Origin: Spirochaetota bacterium
Lineage (GTDB): Bacteria > Spirochaetota > UBA4802 > UB4802
Direction of reading: 5' to 3'
Length of the DNA: 51,334 bases
Assembly: GCA_026414805.1 (NCBI GenBank)
Contig: JAOAIH010000001.1
Coordinates: 1 to 51,334 of the forward strand
A program made the translations under genes and the position numbers. The stretch's first letter is position 1; the number at the start of each line of letters is the position of its first letter. Shown in pieces: positions 1 through 7,968 of the stretch. Below the pieces are notes generated by a model. The model saw only the letters and a program-made list of their open reading frames with translations, was not told where the DNA came from and did no database searches.

Positions 1-83
1 AATTGTTGCTAACCACCTATACTACATTGTTATAGTATATACTTTAATTTTACCACAGTAAAATACTATAATTGTAAATACAA

Positions 84-118
84 GAAAAAAACCTCGTAGT
101 ATGCATACGAGGTTTTTA
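84..118. terminator. Rho-independent terminator, bidirectional
   Basis: A 9-bp stem (AACCTCGTA at 90-98, TACGAGGTT at 106-114) has a 7-base loop, with a run of A on the left and T on the right, so it can work on both strands. It lies 33 bases after the stop of the minus-strand enoyl-CoA hydratase gene and probably ends the tetR/acyl-CoA dehydrogenase operon. Whatever gene lies left of the window may use it from the other side. Bases 1-83 show no gene. Confidence 0.8.
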
Positions 119-150
119 CAAAAAGCAGGAGGTTCTTTACGGCTCTATAT

Positions 151-921
151 TTATTCACCCTTAAATTCAGGTTTTCGCTTTTGTGCAAACGCCATCATGC
201 CTTCCATACAATCCTTGGTTGTAAACAATTTTGCAAGTTCTTCACGTTCCATCTTCAAATGCAATTCAGGTGACATTGATGGGCCTGCTGACATTACTTT
301 TAAAATGGCTTTTACTGATAAAGGAGGCCTTGTTGCCAATTCTTCAGCAAATTTCATTACCTCGTCCATAAAATTCTGCTCATCAAAAACTTTATTCACC
401 AGGCCTATTGCCAGAGCTTCCTCTGCTTCCACCTGTGTGCCAAAAAGCATTAGTTCTAAAGCTTTGGCTCTACCAACTAACCGTGGTAGGCGTAGTGTGC
501 CACCATAGCCTGGCATAATTCCCAGATTTGTTTCAGTTAAGCCAATACGTGCACCCTTTTTCATAAGTCTGAAATGACATGCCATTGCCAATTCACACCC
601 ACCACCGAGCGCATGTCCATTTATTGCCGCTATTACGGGTTTTGGGTAATCTTCTATTTTATTCCATACATCCTGGCCGCGTTTCAAAAAATCAACTGCA
701 CTAAAATCTCCAAATCCCTGCGAAAGGTCTGCTCCAGCACAAAAGATTTTGTCTCCCGAACCGGTGATAACAATTACCCTAATATTTTTATCAATTTCTA
801 ACGAATCCAGATACTTCCTCATAGTTTCAAAGACATCATGGCTTAATTGATTTGCCTTAGGTTTGTTAATTGTCAAAACAGCAATAGCTCCTTTTTGTTC
901 CATCAATACTGCATCTGACAT
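151..921 (-). CDS. Enoyl-CoA hydratase/isomerase family protein
   Basis: This 256-residue protein has normal length for a crotonase. It should hydrate trans-2-enoyl-CoA to 3-hydroxyacyl-CoA, the second step of beta-oxidation, in the cytoplasm. The oxyanion-hole segments are visible: FCAGADL near residue 60, and INGHALGGGCELAMACHFRL followed by GIMPGYGGTLRLPRLVG around residues 100-150. The start has GGAGGT a few bases upstream. It is the last gene of the minus-strand operon and follows the 3-hydroxyacyl-CoA dehydrogenase with a 10-base gap, so the two enzymes are surely co-expressed. The exact chain length or structure of the substrate cannot be read from the sequence. Confidence 0.93.
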   Translation of the reverse strand: MSDAVLMEQKGAIAVLTINKPKANQLSHDVFETMRKYLDSLEIDKNIRVIVITGSGDKIFCAGADLSQGFGDFSAVDFLKRGQDVWNKIEDYPKPVIAAINGHALGGGCELAMACHFRLMKKGARIGLTETNLGIMPGYGGTLRLPRLVGRAKALELMLFGTQVEAEEALAIGLVNKVFDEQNFMDEVMKFAEELATRPPLSVKAILKVMSAGPSMSPELHLKMEREELAKLFTTKDCMEGMMAFAQKRKPEFKGE

Positions 922-931
922 GGGATACCTC

Positions 932-2095
932 CTATCTCCCTATTGTTTTGAATGAACCATCAATAATTTCAGGTTCGGGTTTTAAAATATCAAGTTTAAA
1001 TCGCTGCGATAAATAATTCAAGCAATCCGTCAACTGCTGTGGTTGCACTCCTGATGCAAGGGCAAATGGACCTGCAAATGCATTCATCCCATATTTTACA
1101 CCATCATCAATATCCTGAACATTCGCTGCTATGCCCTCTTTATACACTTTTACCGCCTCGTTTACCTGCACAGCCATAAGATGCAATGGTGTAATTTCTT
1201 CTGTATCTGGCATCTCAGGAATAATAGCTTTCCCATCCTTCCATTCGTATATTCCTTTTCCGCTCTTCATACCAAGATGTCCTTTTTCAAGGCAGCTAAG
1301 CAAAAACTTTCCTGGCTTGTATTGTGGCGATAGTGTCTGTGCATAGTATTCCAGTGTATGACAAAAAACATCCAGCCCTACAAAATCTGCTGTTTCAAAT
1401 GGTGCCATTTTAACACCCATTTTTTTCATTTTTCCGTCTATTTGCGCAGGGTGGATTTTGCCTTCATCCAGGATAGCGCTAAGCAATGCTTGATTGGGAG
1501 CACTGATTCGGTTAACAATAAATCCTGGTCTATCTTTTAAAACCTTAACTGGGAATTTATCTATCTTTTTAGTTAAATCAAACAAAATGTTAATAGTGTT
1601 TTCTGATGTTTTTGCCCCATAAATTAACTCAACCAGTTTCATTCTTGTTACTGGATTAAAAAAATGCATGCCTGCAAATCGTTCTGGATTTGTAACAGCT
1701 GTGGCGATATCGGTTATGCTCATGGTTGATGTATTGGTTGCAATAATAGCATCTTTAGCACATGCTGATGAAGCTTTTCCAAATACATCTTTTTTAAGCT
1801 GCATATTTTCAGGGACAGCTTCAATGATAATCTGAGCATCAGATACTCCCTTTTGCAAATCAGTTGTCACGCTAATTTTCCCAAGGACATCATCAACACT
1901 GCCCTGTAATTTCCCTTTAGATGCCAAAAAATCAAGGCTTTCTTTTATTTTCTTTAATGCATTATCCAGAAATTCTTGTTTTATATCTATCATTGTAACC
2001 ATAAAACCGCTCTGTGCACATACTTGTGCTATGCCATGGCCCATTGCTCCAGAACCAATAACTGCAATTTTTTTTACATCATTTATGCTTTGCAT
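932..2095 (-). CDS. 3-hydroxyacyl-CoA dehydrogenase, NAD-dependent
   Basis: The 387-residue protein oxidises 3-hydroxyacyl-CoA to 3-ketoacyl-CoA with NAD+. The N-terminal Rossmann motif is VIGSGAMGHGIAQ (about residues 13-25). The NTST and GMHFFNPVTRMKLVELI segments carry the family's catalytic region, and DRPGFIVNRI opens the C-terminal helical domain. At 387 residues it is longer than the roughly 280-residue single-domain type and seems to carry a second C-terminal helical repeat, like the dehydrogenase half of FadB-type proteins but without the hydratase half, which is encoded by the next gene. AAGGAGG precedes the ATG. It lies between the acyl-CoA dehydrogenase and hydratase genes, in pathway order. 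Confidence 0.93.
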   Translation of the reverse strand: MQSINDVKKIAVIGSGAMGHGIAQVCAQSGFMVTMIDIKQEFLDNALKKIKESLDFLASKGKLQGSVDDVLGKISVTTDLQKGVSDAQIIIEAVPENMQLKKDVFGKASSACAKDAIIATNTSTMSITDIATAVTNPERFAGMHFFNPVTRMKLVELIYGAKTSENTINILFDLTKKIDKFPVKVLKDRPGFIVNRISAPNQALLSAILDEGKIHPAQIDGKMKKMGVKMAPFETADFVGLDVFCHTLEYYAQTLSPQYKPGKFLLSCLEKGHLGMKSGKGIYEWKDGKAIIPEMPDTEEITPLHLMAVQVNEAVKVYKEGIAANVQDIDDGVKYGMNAFAGPFALASGVQPQQLTDCLNYLSQRFKLDILKPEPEIIDGSFKTIGR

Positions 2096-2140
2096 AATGA
2101 CCTCCTTACATTTATTTTTTACTTATTTATTTAATTAATT

Positions 2141-3337
2141 CTACTTTAATTCTTTACTGGACATTTCCAATACATTGCGTGCAATTATAAGGTGTTGTAT
2201 TTGTCCAGTGCCTTCAAAAATATCCATAATTTTGCTGTCTCTCATCCATTTTTCTGCCAGAAAATGCGTTGAATACCCCACAGGCCCCAAAAGCTCAGCA
2301 CAGCGTTGTGTTATAAGAGTTGCATATCGCCCTGCTTTAGCTTTTGCCATGGAGGCTTCTACATTATTAAATTGCCCATTATCTGCCATCCATGCTGCCC
2401 TCCATGTTAAAAGGCGCATTGCCTCCACATTTGCTTCCATCATATACCATTCACGCTCAACTGCCGAAGCATTGGTTATATTCTTTTTATAATCAAAGGT
2501 ATAGCCTTTTTTTTCAAATTGTTCTTTGGTAAATTCTATGGCTGCCCGTGCAATTCCCGTTGCCATTGACGCTACCAGTGGGCGTGTGTTATCAAATGTT
2601 TTCATTACTCCCTTGAATCCCTCTGTGGACATTTTTACTTCAGGATCACCTAATATATTGTTATACGGGATTCTGCAGTCGTTCAACACAAATGTCCCAG
2701 TGTCCGATGCCCGAATACCTAATTTATGCTCAAGATGTTCTAGAGTAAAACCTGGTGTACCTTTCTCAACCACAAATGATTTTATTCCTGCTTTGCCCGC
2801 CTTTTTATCAACAGTAGCCCATACCACTACCACTTCACTTCTGTCCGCACATGTAACAAAGATCTTCTCACCATTCAAAACCCAATAATCGCCATCACGC
2901 GTAGCAGTTGTGGTGATAGCTCCTGAATCAGACCCTGCGCCTGGTTCAGTAATTGCCATTGCAGCCCATTTATTACCAAACCTTTCTAACTGTTCATCAT
3001 TGGCAACTGCAAGAATAGCAGCATTGCCCAAGCCTGCATTAGGGAATGACAGAAGGAGTGCAGCATCACCCCAGCACATTTCTTCAATAGTTACCACCAT
3101 ACCTAAATTGGCACCACGTTTTGGTTTTTTTTCTTCACCTGAGGCTGATGATTCACCATCTTTCTTCTTCTTTGGGCGAGCCATGACCTTAATTCCTCTG
3201 AACATATCCAGTTCTTTTGGATATTCATGCTCAGCTTCATCATACTTTCGGGATATTGGGCGCAGAACACCTTCTGCCAATTTATGCATATTATCCTGTA
3301 ATGTTTTTATATAATCAGGTGTTACTAACTGTATCAT
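2141..3337 (-). CDS. Acyl-CoA dehydrogenase, probable catalytic subunit of a heteromeric enzyme
   Basis: This 398-residue flavoprotein-family member should introduce the 2,3 double bond into acyl-CoA. It keeps the FAD/substrate motif TEPGAGSD (130-137) and the catalytic-base segment FEGT (E375). The R-x-x-F-G segment that contacts FAD across the dimer in ordinary acyl-CoA dehydrogenases is missing (the region reads FEKKGYTFDYKKN, about 274-286), and the usual GGxGY reads GPVGY (351-355). A Lys/Ser/Glu-rich insert of about 20 residues (55-75) replaces part of the N-terminal helical domain. The neighbouring dehydrogenase has the opposite set of motifs, so I infer one FAD site shared between the two proteins. 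AGGAGG precedes the ATG, and the gap to the upstream gene is 18 bases. Confidence 0.9.
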   Translation of the reverse strand: MIQLVTPDYIKTLQDNMHKLAEGVLRPISRKYDEAEHEYPKELDMFRGIKVMARPKKKKDGESSASGEEKKPKRGANLGMVVTIEEMCWGDAALLLSFPNAGLGNAAILAVANDEQLERFGNKWAAMAITEPGAGSDSGAITTTATRDGDYWVLNGEKIFVTCADRSEVVVVWATVDKKAGKAGIKSFVVEKGTPGFTLEHLEHKLGIRASDTGTFVLNDCRIPYNNILGDPEVKMSTEGFKGVMKTFDNTRPLVASMATGIARAAIEFTKEQFEKKGYTFDYKKNITNASAVEREWYMMEANVEAMRLLTWRAAWMADNGQFNNVEASMAKAKAGRYATLITQRCAELLGPVGYSTHFLAEKWMRDSKIMDIFEGTGQIQHLIIARNVLEMSSKELK

Positions 3338-3355
3338 TATCGTCCTCCTACACTA

Positions 3356-4453
3356 TTAAATAATTGCCATGGCTTCACAAATTGCAATACTTCGGCCATT
3401 TCTGTAATATCTTTCCACCGGATGATCCCTTATATACCCATGCCCACCAAGGATCTGAACTCCATAGTCCGTTAGTTTCATAGTCATCTCTCCAGCATAA
3501 ATTTTTGCAAGGAATGACTCTCTCTGAGCATTGATACCTAATTCAATAGTTGATGCTGCTTTCCAGGTTAACAAGCGCATAGCATCAACTTCATATGCCA
3601 TTTCGGCTATCATAAATGCAATGGATTGCCTGCTGGCTATAGGTTCTCCAAATTGCTGTCGCTCTCGAGCATATTTTTTTGAATATTCATATGAAGCTCT
3701 TGAAATACCCGTCCCTATTGCAGCCATTGCAGTTCGCGTTCTTTCCAAAAGCCAATTAATCGCAGTGTGGTCTCCTAATTTGTTATTTTCAGGAATAGAG
3801 CAATTATCAAAACTGACCTCAAATGTTGGAAGTGCCCACCACCCACAATTTTTTTCCCTTTCTCCTATCACCAAACCTGGAGTATCTTTTTCTAGTATAA
3901 ATAAATGAGGGCAGTTGTCATAATTTGCCACAACAATCATATATTTTGATTCATCAGCTAATGGCACAAAGCATTTCTTCCCATTAAGAACAAATGTACT
4001 CCCTTTTTTTTCTGCCTTTGTTGCACATTCCCAGATATCAAATCCTACTTCTAGTTCATTTGCTGCCAAAGTTGCTGCCACAAATGATTCTGAACAGAAT
4101 TCTGGAAGGTATTTGCTCTTTTGTTCCTCTGTCCCAAGATGTACTATGGGTAGTACAAACAATGCCGGCAACATCGCATACACGGCAAATGTCATATCCC
4201 CATATGCCAGCTCTTCAAGTATAAGCGTGTGAAGTATTGGGGAACTGCCCATACCAAAACCACCATACTCCTCTGGGATCATTGACTGAATGATACCCAG
4301 TTCCCAAAATTTTTGTACTACCTGCGAATCCAGCTTTCTATTTTCATCCCATTGATGAATGTTATCGATAACATTAGCCTGAACAAGCTGTCGCACTGTA
4401 TCCTGCATCATCTGCTGTTCTTCAGATAATGCAAAACTTATTTCTTCTACCAT
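3356..4453 (-). CDS. Acyl-CoA dehydrogenase family protein, probable partner subunit
   Basis: The 365-residue protein has the full acyl-CoA dehydrogenase fold signature, including IPEEYGGFGM (59-68), RQQFG (265-269) and QILGGHGY (333-340). The TEPxAGSD motif is replaced by LAANELEVGFD (129-139). The catalytic-base segment reads AICEAMAII, where E360 could align with the usual Glu but the following Gly-Thr is absent and the protein stops five residues later. What it lacks the next gene (2141-3337) has, and the reverse. Heteromeric alpha2beta2 acyl-CoA dehydrogenases with such split sites are known in actinobacterial steroid degradation (ChsE proteins); applying that model here is inference. 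GAGGAGG precedes the ATG, and a 40-bp palindrome lies 15 bases upstream of it. Confidence 0.88.
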   Translation of the reverse strand: MVEEISFALSEEQQMMQDTVRQLVQANVIDNIHQWDENRKLDSQVVQKFWELGIIQSMIPEEYGGFGMGSSPILHTLILEELAYGDMTFAVYAMLPALFVLPIVHLGTEEQKSKYLPEFCSESFVAATLAANELEVGFDIWECATKAEKKGSTFVLNGKKCFVPLADESKYMIVVANYDNCPHLFILEKDTPGLVIGEREKNCGWWALPTFEVSFDNCSIPENNKLGDHTAINWLLERTRTAMAAIGTGISRASYEYSKKYARERQQFGEPIASRQSIAFMIAEMAYEVDAMRLLTWKAASTIELGINAQRESFLAKIYAGEMTMKLTDYGVQILGGHGYIRDHPVERYYRNGRSIAICEAMAII

Positions 4454-4467
4454 GTTAACCTCCTCAC

Positions 4468-4507
4468 TATCTATATAAGTACTGACATGTCAGTACTTAT
4501 ATAGATA
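4468..4507. promoter_or_regulatory. 40-bp perfect palindrome, probable TetR operator
   Basis: Every base from 4468 to 4487 pairs with 4507 to 4488. The core is AGTACTGACATGTCAGTACT. It occupies most of the gap between the tetR stop and the acyl-CoA dehydrogenase start. The inner part recurs before the SCP-2 gene (5338-5357). On the minus strand a TTGACT element lies just upstream, overlapping the end of tetR, so binding here would block a promoter for the dehydrogenase operon. It could also fold as a hairpin in the transcript, but it has no loop and no T-run, so I prefer an operator. Confidence 0.75.
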
Positions 4508-4521
4508 TAAAAAATAGTCAA

Positions 4522-5136
4522 CTATTTTTTATTAAAAATCCCTCTCCCAATAATTTTTGCAGCTTTATCAGATATTATATCAATATTGTGAAGCAAAGTA
4601 TCATCATTTGGCTCTATGGTAAGATAATAATGTGCCACCCGGAAAACTCCACCTGCAACTAAGTTTGCAGTAAAACTAAGATCAGTATCTTTTGAAATAT
4701 GACCAAATTCTACAGCAATTTTTAAATCCTCTATTATCAAATTAATGAGTTTATTTTCAAAATGTTGAATTTTCTGCTCAAAATGCTCTGGCAACCCTAA
4801 CCCTACACGTAATATGATGTTTGCCCTATCTCTGTCAGTAAAAAAAAATTGAAATGCCTGATAAATCCTTTTTTTAAGATATACATGGTGCGAAATCACA
4901 GATAAATCTTCAAGAATCGATAGCTGTTTTAAATAATCTTCCCAATCCATTAAAAATCTTTCCAGAAGTGAAATAAAAAGGTGCTCTTTATTTGAAAAAT
5001 ACTGATACACCGTTCCTCTGCCAATTTTAGCTGATTCAATAATATCTGAAATCTGAGCCGAATAGTATCCTTTTTCAGAAAATAGCCGTTTTGCATGGTA
5101 CAGAATTTTTTCCCGGGTATCGTCGGATCTTGTCAT
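4522..5136 (-). CDS. TetR-family transcriptional regulator of the lipid-degradation locus
   Basis: The N-terminal helix-turn-helix is plain: TREKILYHAKRLFSEKGYY, then DIIESAKIGRGTVYQYFSNKEHLF (about residues 5-50). The rest is a helical ligand-binding domain of normal size (about 204 residues). I chose ATG 5136 (5139 is an adjacent alternative) because AAGGAGG ends at 5141 and because the best promoter (5164-5192) would start the transcript after the more upstream ATG at 5196. By analogy with FadR/PsrA/KstR-type TetR proteins it probably binds an acyl-CoA and then releases the operators on either side of it. It heads the minus-strand operon and is divergent from the SCP-2 gene. Confidence 0.9.
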   Translation of the reverse strand: MTRSDDTREKILYHAKRLFSEKGYYSAQISDIIESAKIGRGTVYQYFSNKEHLFISLLERFLMDWEDYLKQLSILEDLSVISHHVYLKKRIYQAFQFFFTDRDRANIILRVGLGLPEHFEQKIQHFENKLINLIIEDLKIAVEFGHISKDTDLSFTANLVAGGVFRVAHYYLTIEPNDDTLLHNIDIISDKAAKIIGRGIFNKK

Positions 5137-5163
5137 CATTCCTCCTTTTTCCTTTAATACATA

Positions 5164-5192
5164 GTTATCATACAGTGACACTGTAACGTCAA
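5164..5192 (-). promoter_or_regulatory. tetR promoter with an embedded palindrome
   Basis: Read on the minus strand, TTGACG (5192-5187) and GATAAC (5169-5164) are separated by 17 bases. The 15-bp palindrome TACAGTG-A-CACTGTA (5171-5185, plus strand) fills the spacer exactly. A repressor bound there would exclude RNA polymerase, which suggests autoregulation. The half-site differs from the ACTGACATGTCAGT operators, sharing only short stretches. Confidence 0.55.
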
Positions 5193-5322
5193 CCATTTAA
5201 TGACCGTGCACACTGCTAAAACTGTTTTTGGGACGTACAATCCATTCCTTAGCTTATTTATAAGTCCTTCATTGTAAAGCCATCTCTAAATAAAAAAAAA
5301 TTTAAAAATTTTTAAAATAGTC

Positions 5323-5357
5323 TTGACAAATAATATAAATACTGACATGTCAGTATT
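5323..5357 (+). promoter_or_regulatory. Promoter region and TetR operator of the SCP-2 gene
   Basis: TTGACA (5323-5328) matches the -35 consensus. Nine bases on, a 20-bp perfect palindrome (5338-5357) with the core ACTGACATGTCAGT lies where the -10 element should be. This is the same core as in the palindrome before the dehydrogenase genes at 4468-4507. The -10 itself is not obvious. The rest of 5197-5322 is AT-rich with no gene visible. Confidence 0.65.
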
Positions 5358-5417
5358 GCAAGCAAAATTTTATTTTCCCAAATATTTTTTATACATTTCA
5401 AACTAAGGAGGATCCTT

Positions 5418-5975
5418 ATGGTTATTGCACCAAATACTTCTATTGAGCAATTTCTAACTGAATTAATGCCAAAAGCAGCAGCTGAAATGCTCCAAAATTC
5501 AAACGCACCAAAAGAATTAGGTGGGACAGAAATCACAATGGTTGTTGAAGTTGATGGCAAGCATTATGGATTCAAAGTTAAAGATGGTAAAGATATCTCA
5601 ACATGTGGTGATATCCCCAATGCAATGCTACGATTAAAAATTTCAGGGGCCGATTTACAAAAAATGATCGAAACAAATAATCTTGATATGCTTCTGGGAA
5701 TGCAAAAAGACCTCACCCGCGCTCGCTACAACGCTTTGTCATCACTGAAGGGAAGTTTTATAGCAAAACTTAAAAATGATGATGGTTCAGAATTTACTAT
5801 TGAAGCTATTTTAAATGGTGCGACAACTCCGCAATCAGTGTTCCGCATGTCAACAAAGGATTCAGCAGCTTTAATGAGAAAGGAAACAAATCCTGTTAAT
5901 CTTTTTATGTCTGGAGCAATGAAAATTGAAGGCGATATGAGTTTTGCAATGGCAACCCAACCCCTATTCACTTGA
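5418..5975 (+). CDS. SCP-2 sterol-carrier-like lipid-binding protein
   Basis: The 185-residue cytoplasmic protein matches the SCP-2 sterol transfer family. The C-terminal part (about 145-185) reads NPVNLFMSGAMKIEGDMSFAMATQPLF, the typical end of the fold, where the hydrophobic tunnel closes. No signal peptide. The family binds fatty acyl-CoA, sterols or other bulky lipids and often accompanies beta-oxidation enzymes. AAGGAGGATC precedes the ATG at 5418. It is the first gene of the divergent arm and is followed by a strong terminator, so it may be made in larger amounts than the ligase and thiolase behind it, which suits a stoichiometric carrier. Confidence 0.85.
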   Translation: MVIAPNTSIEQFLTELMPKAAAEMLQNSNAPKELGGTEITMVVEVDGKHYGFKVKDGKDISTCGDIPNAMLRLKISGADLQKMIETNNLDMLLGMQKDLTRARYNALSSLKGSFIAKLKNDDGSEFTIEAILNGATTPQSVFRMSTKDSAALMRKETNPVNLFMSGAMKIEGDMSFAMATQPLFT

Positions 5976-5990
5976 TAGATTCTTTTTTAT

Positions 5991-6032
5991 CATCTCAACC
6001 ACATTTTTGAAATGTGGTTGAGATGCCTTTTT
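5991..6032 (+). terminator. Strong terminator between the SCP-2 and acyl-CoA ligase genes
   Basis: A 16-bp perfect stem (5991-6006 with 6010-6025) with loop TTG is followed by CCTTTTT. It lies only 15 bases after the SCP-2 stop and 20 bases before the ligase start. Either the ligase operon has its own promoter hidden in this short gap, or read-through of this hairpin sets its level below that of SCP-2. Confidence 0.85.
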
Positions 6033-6052
6033 AATAATTTTGTTGGAGGATA

Positions 6053-7939
6053 ATGATGGCACCACTACCATGGTACAAAGAATACAAAATCTTAGGAATT
6101 CCAAAAACATTTAAACCGTACCCTGATACACCGGTATATGATATTCTTGAAACTGCTGCCAAAAAATATAAAAAAAATGGTCTTTTACAAAATAATTATT
6201 TCCTATCATATCCACAGGTCCTTGATTATGTGAATAAATTGGCATCTGCATTACAGTCATTTGGCCTTATTAAAAATGATATTGTTGCAACAATTTTACC
6301 CACATCTACTGAATTCATTATAACTGATTATGCAATATCAAAAGCAGGGCTCATACATTTACCATGTAGTTCCCTTGAACCTGCTGAAGCTTTAGAACAT
6401 AAATTTAAAGAAGGAAAACCTAAGGTTATTGTGTGTACCGATAAAGATATTTCAATTGTTAACAGTTTAATTAAAAAGACACCTGTTAATCATATTATTG
6501 TTACCACCATACGTCAAAATCAAGAACCTTCAACAATAGATTTAAAAAAGATCAATATAAAAGGTTCCAGCAAGGTATACGATTTTTACAGTCTTATTAA
6601 TACATCATCTGGTATAGTGAAAACGATCCCCATAAATGTTGAAACAGATATTGAAACTCTTATTTTCACAGGAGGCACAACAGGCATACCCAAAGGCTGC
6701 ATGCTGACTCACCGCAATATTTATGCAAATTGCATTCAAAATCTCCATGCATTGGGAGCAGGGGGTTTAACATTCCGAGGAGCTATCTCCGTAATATTAG
6801 GACTCCCTTTCTTTCATACCTATGGGCATTGCCTGATGCATACAATGATGCTGTTTGGTTTTAATATCATAATTATCAATGATCCTCGTGATACTAAATC
6901 AATGGTAGAAAACATAAAAAAGCATTACCCAGTGATGCAGATTGGGGTCCCTGCACAATTTATGAAATTAGCAAAGGAAGATTTAAGCGGGATTGGGATC
7001 ATAGGACTTTCTGGTTCAGCACCACTTTCTGAATCCACACAAGAAGAATTTGAAAAACGTTCTAGCAGCGGGATTATGGAAGGATATGGCTTATCAGAAA
7101 TGTCACCTGTTACCCATCTTAATCCTTCTGTAATATACCGAATTCTTGGTGGGCGTTTTGGAGTAAGGCTTGTTTCACTACTGTCTTCAATACCCGGTAA
7201 CAGTTATTTGACAAATTCATTTTTCAGATTGCTTGGCCCAAAGCTTTTTGGGAAAATTTTTACCACTATCATTGCATATAGAATGAAAAAAACCAGCCAA
7301 AAGCCCAATAAAAAATCTGTGGAAAAAAGAAGAACGATTGGAGTGCCTTTCCCTGATACCGAAGTGAGATTTCTTGATATTGAAACAGGCAGAATATTAT
7401 CAATTGATGAGATGCTTGCGGGAAAGCGTGCAGAGATGCTATTAAACGGCCCTCAGCGTATGTTAGGATACTGGCCAAATCCTGGAAGCGGATGCGATAG
7501 CGATGGATTTATTCATACTGGTGATATAGTTCAGATTGATGAAAATGGCTATTTTTATATTGTTGACCGATCCAAAGATATGATTAATGTTTCAGGATTT
7601 AAAGTCTATTCAAAAGAAATTGATGACATCGTTAGCGAACATCCCCATGTTGAAGCTGCTGCAACTGTAGGCATCCCAAATCCTGAAAAAGAAGGAAGCG
7701 AATTAGTAGTCCTTTTTGTTCAACTTTATCCACAGTATAAACATAAAACACGTGAGCAGGATATTTTAAAATACCTTCAATCAAAAGTTGCAAAATACGC
7801 AGTGCCAAAATTCATTACAATAGTTGATGAACTCCCACGCACTGCTGTAGAAAAAGTGGACAAAAAAGTACTTAGAGAAATGGCTGTTAAACAATTTCTT
7901 CAATCAAAATCAAAAAAGAAAACAAAAGTAAAAATCTAA
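6053..7939 (+). CDS. AMP-forming acyl-CoA ligase with an unusual insert
   Basis: This 628-residue ANL-superfamily enzyme activates a carboxylic acid with ATP and CoA. The phosphate loop TGGTTGIPKG is at about 206-215, the adenine motif GYGLSEMSP near 344-352, the DGFIHTGD segment near 482-490, and DRSKDMINVSGFKVY in the hinge. Between the adenine motif and GVPFPDTEV there are about 65 extra residues (around 359-425), with hydrophobic, Phe/Leu/Ile-rich stretches and a Lys-rich end. GGAGG precedes the ATG (6053 or 6056). It is followed by the thiolase and START genes. Context suggests a long-chain or other bulky lipid acid as substrate; the sequence does not fix it. Confidence 0.9.
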   Translation: MMAPLPWYKEYKILGIPKTFKPYPDTPVYDILETAAKKYKKNGLLQNNYFLSYPQVLDYVNKLASALQSFGLIKNDIVATILPTSTEFIITDYAISKAGLIHLPCSSLEPAEALEHKFKEGKPKVIVCTDKDISIVNSLIKKTPVNHIIVTTIRQNQEPSTIDLKKINIKGSSKVYDFYSLINTSSGIVKTIPINVETDIETLIFTGGTTGIPKGCMLTHRNIYANCIQNLHALGAGGLTFRGAISVILGLPFFHTYGHCLMHTMMLFGFNIIIINDPRDTKSMVENIKKHYPVMQIGVPAQFMKLAKEDLSGIGIIGLSGSAPLSESTQEEFEKRSSSGIMEGYGLSEMSPVTHLNPSVIYRILGGRFGVRLVSLLSSIPGNSYLTNSFFRLLGPKLFGKIFTTIIAYRMKKTSQKPNKKSVEKRRTIGVPFPDTEVRFLDIETGRILSIDEMLAGKRAEMLLNGPQRMLGYWPNPGSGCDSDGFIHTGDIVQIDENGYFYIVDRSKDMINVSGFKVYSKEIDDIVSEHPHVEAAATVGIPNPEKEGSELVVLFVQLYPQYKHKTREQDILKYLQSKVAKYAVPKFITIVDELPRTAVEKVDKKVLREMAVKQFLQSKSKKKTKVKI

Positions 7940-7968
7940 TAATAATCTAACATTAAAGAGAGGTACCA

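Noticed and set aside
101-508. 135-codon plus-strand frame starting in the terminator
   Set aside because: It starts inside a terminator hairpin and is antisense to the well-conserved enoyl-CoA hydratase.
4468-4507. 40-bp palindrome as a terminator of tetR
   Set aside because: It has no loop and no following T-run, and its core recurs at a promoter, so an operator explains it better.
5140-5196. Longer tetR reading from ATG 5196
   Set aside because: No ribosome-binding site there, the tetR promoter overlaps it, and AAGGAGG marks the inner start.
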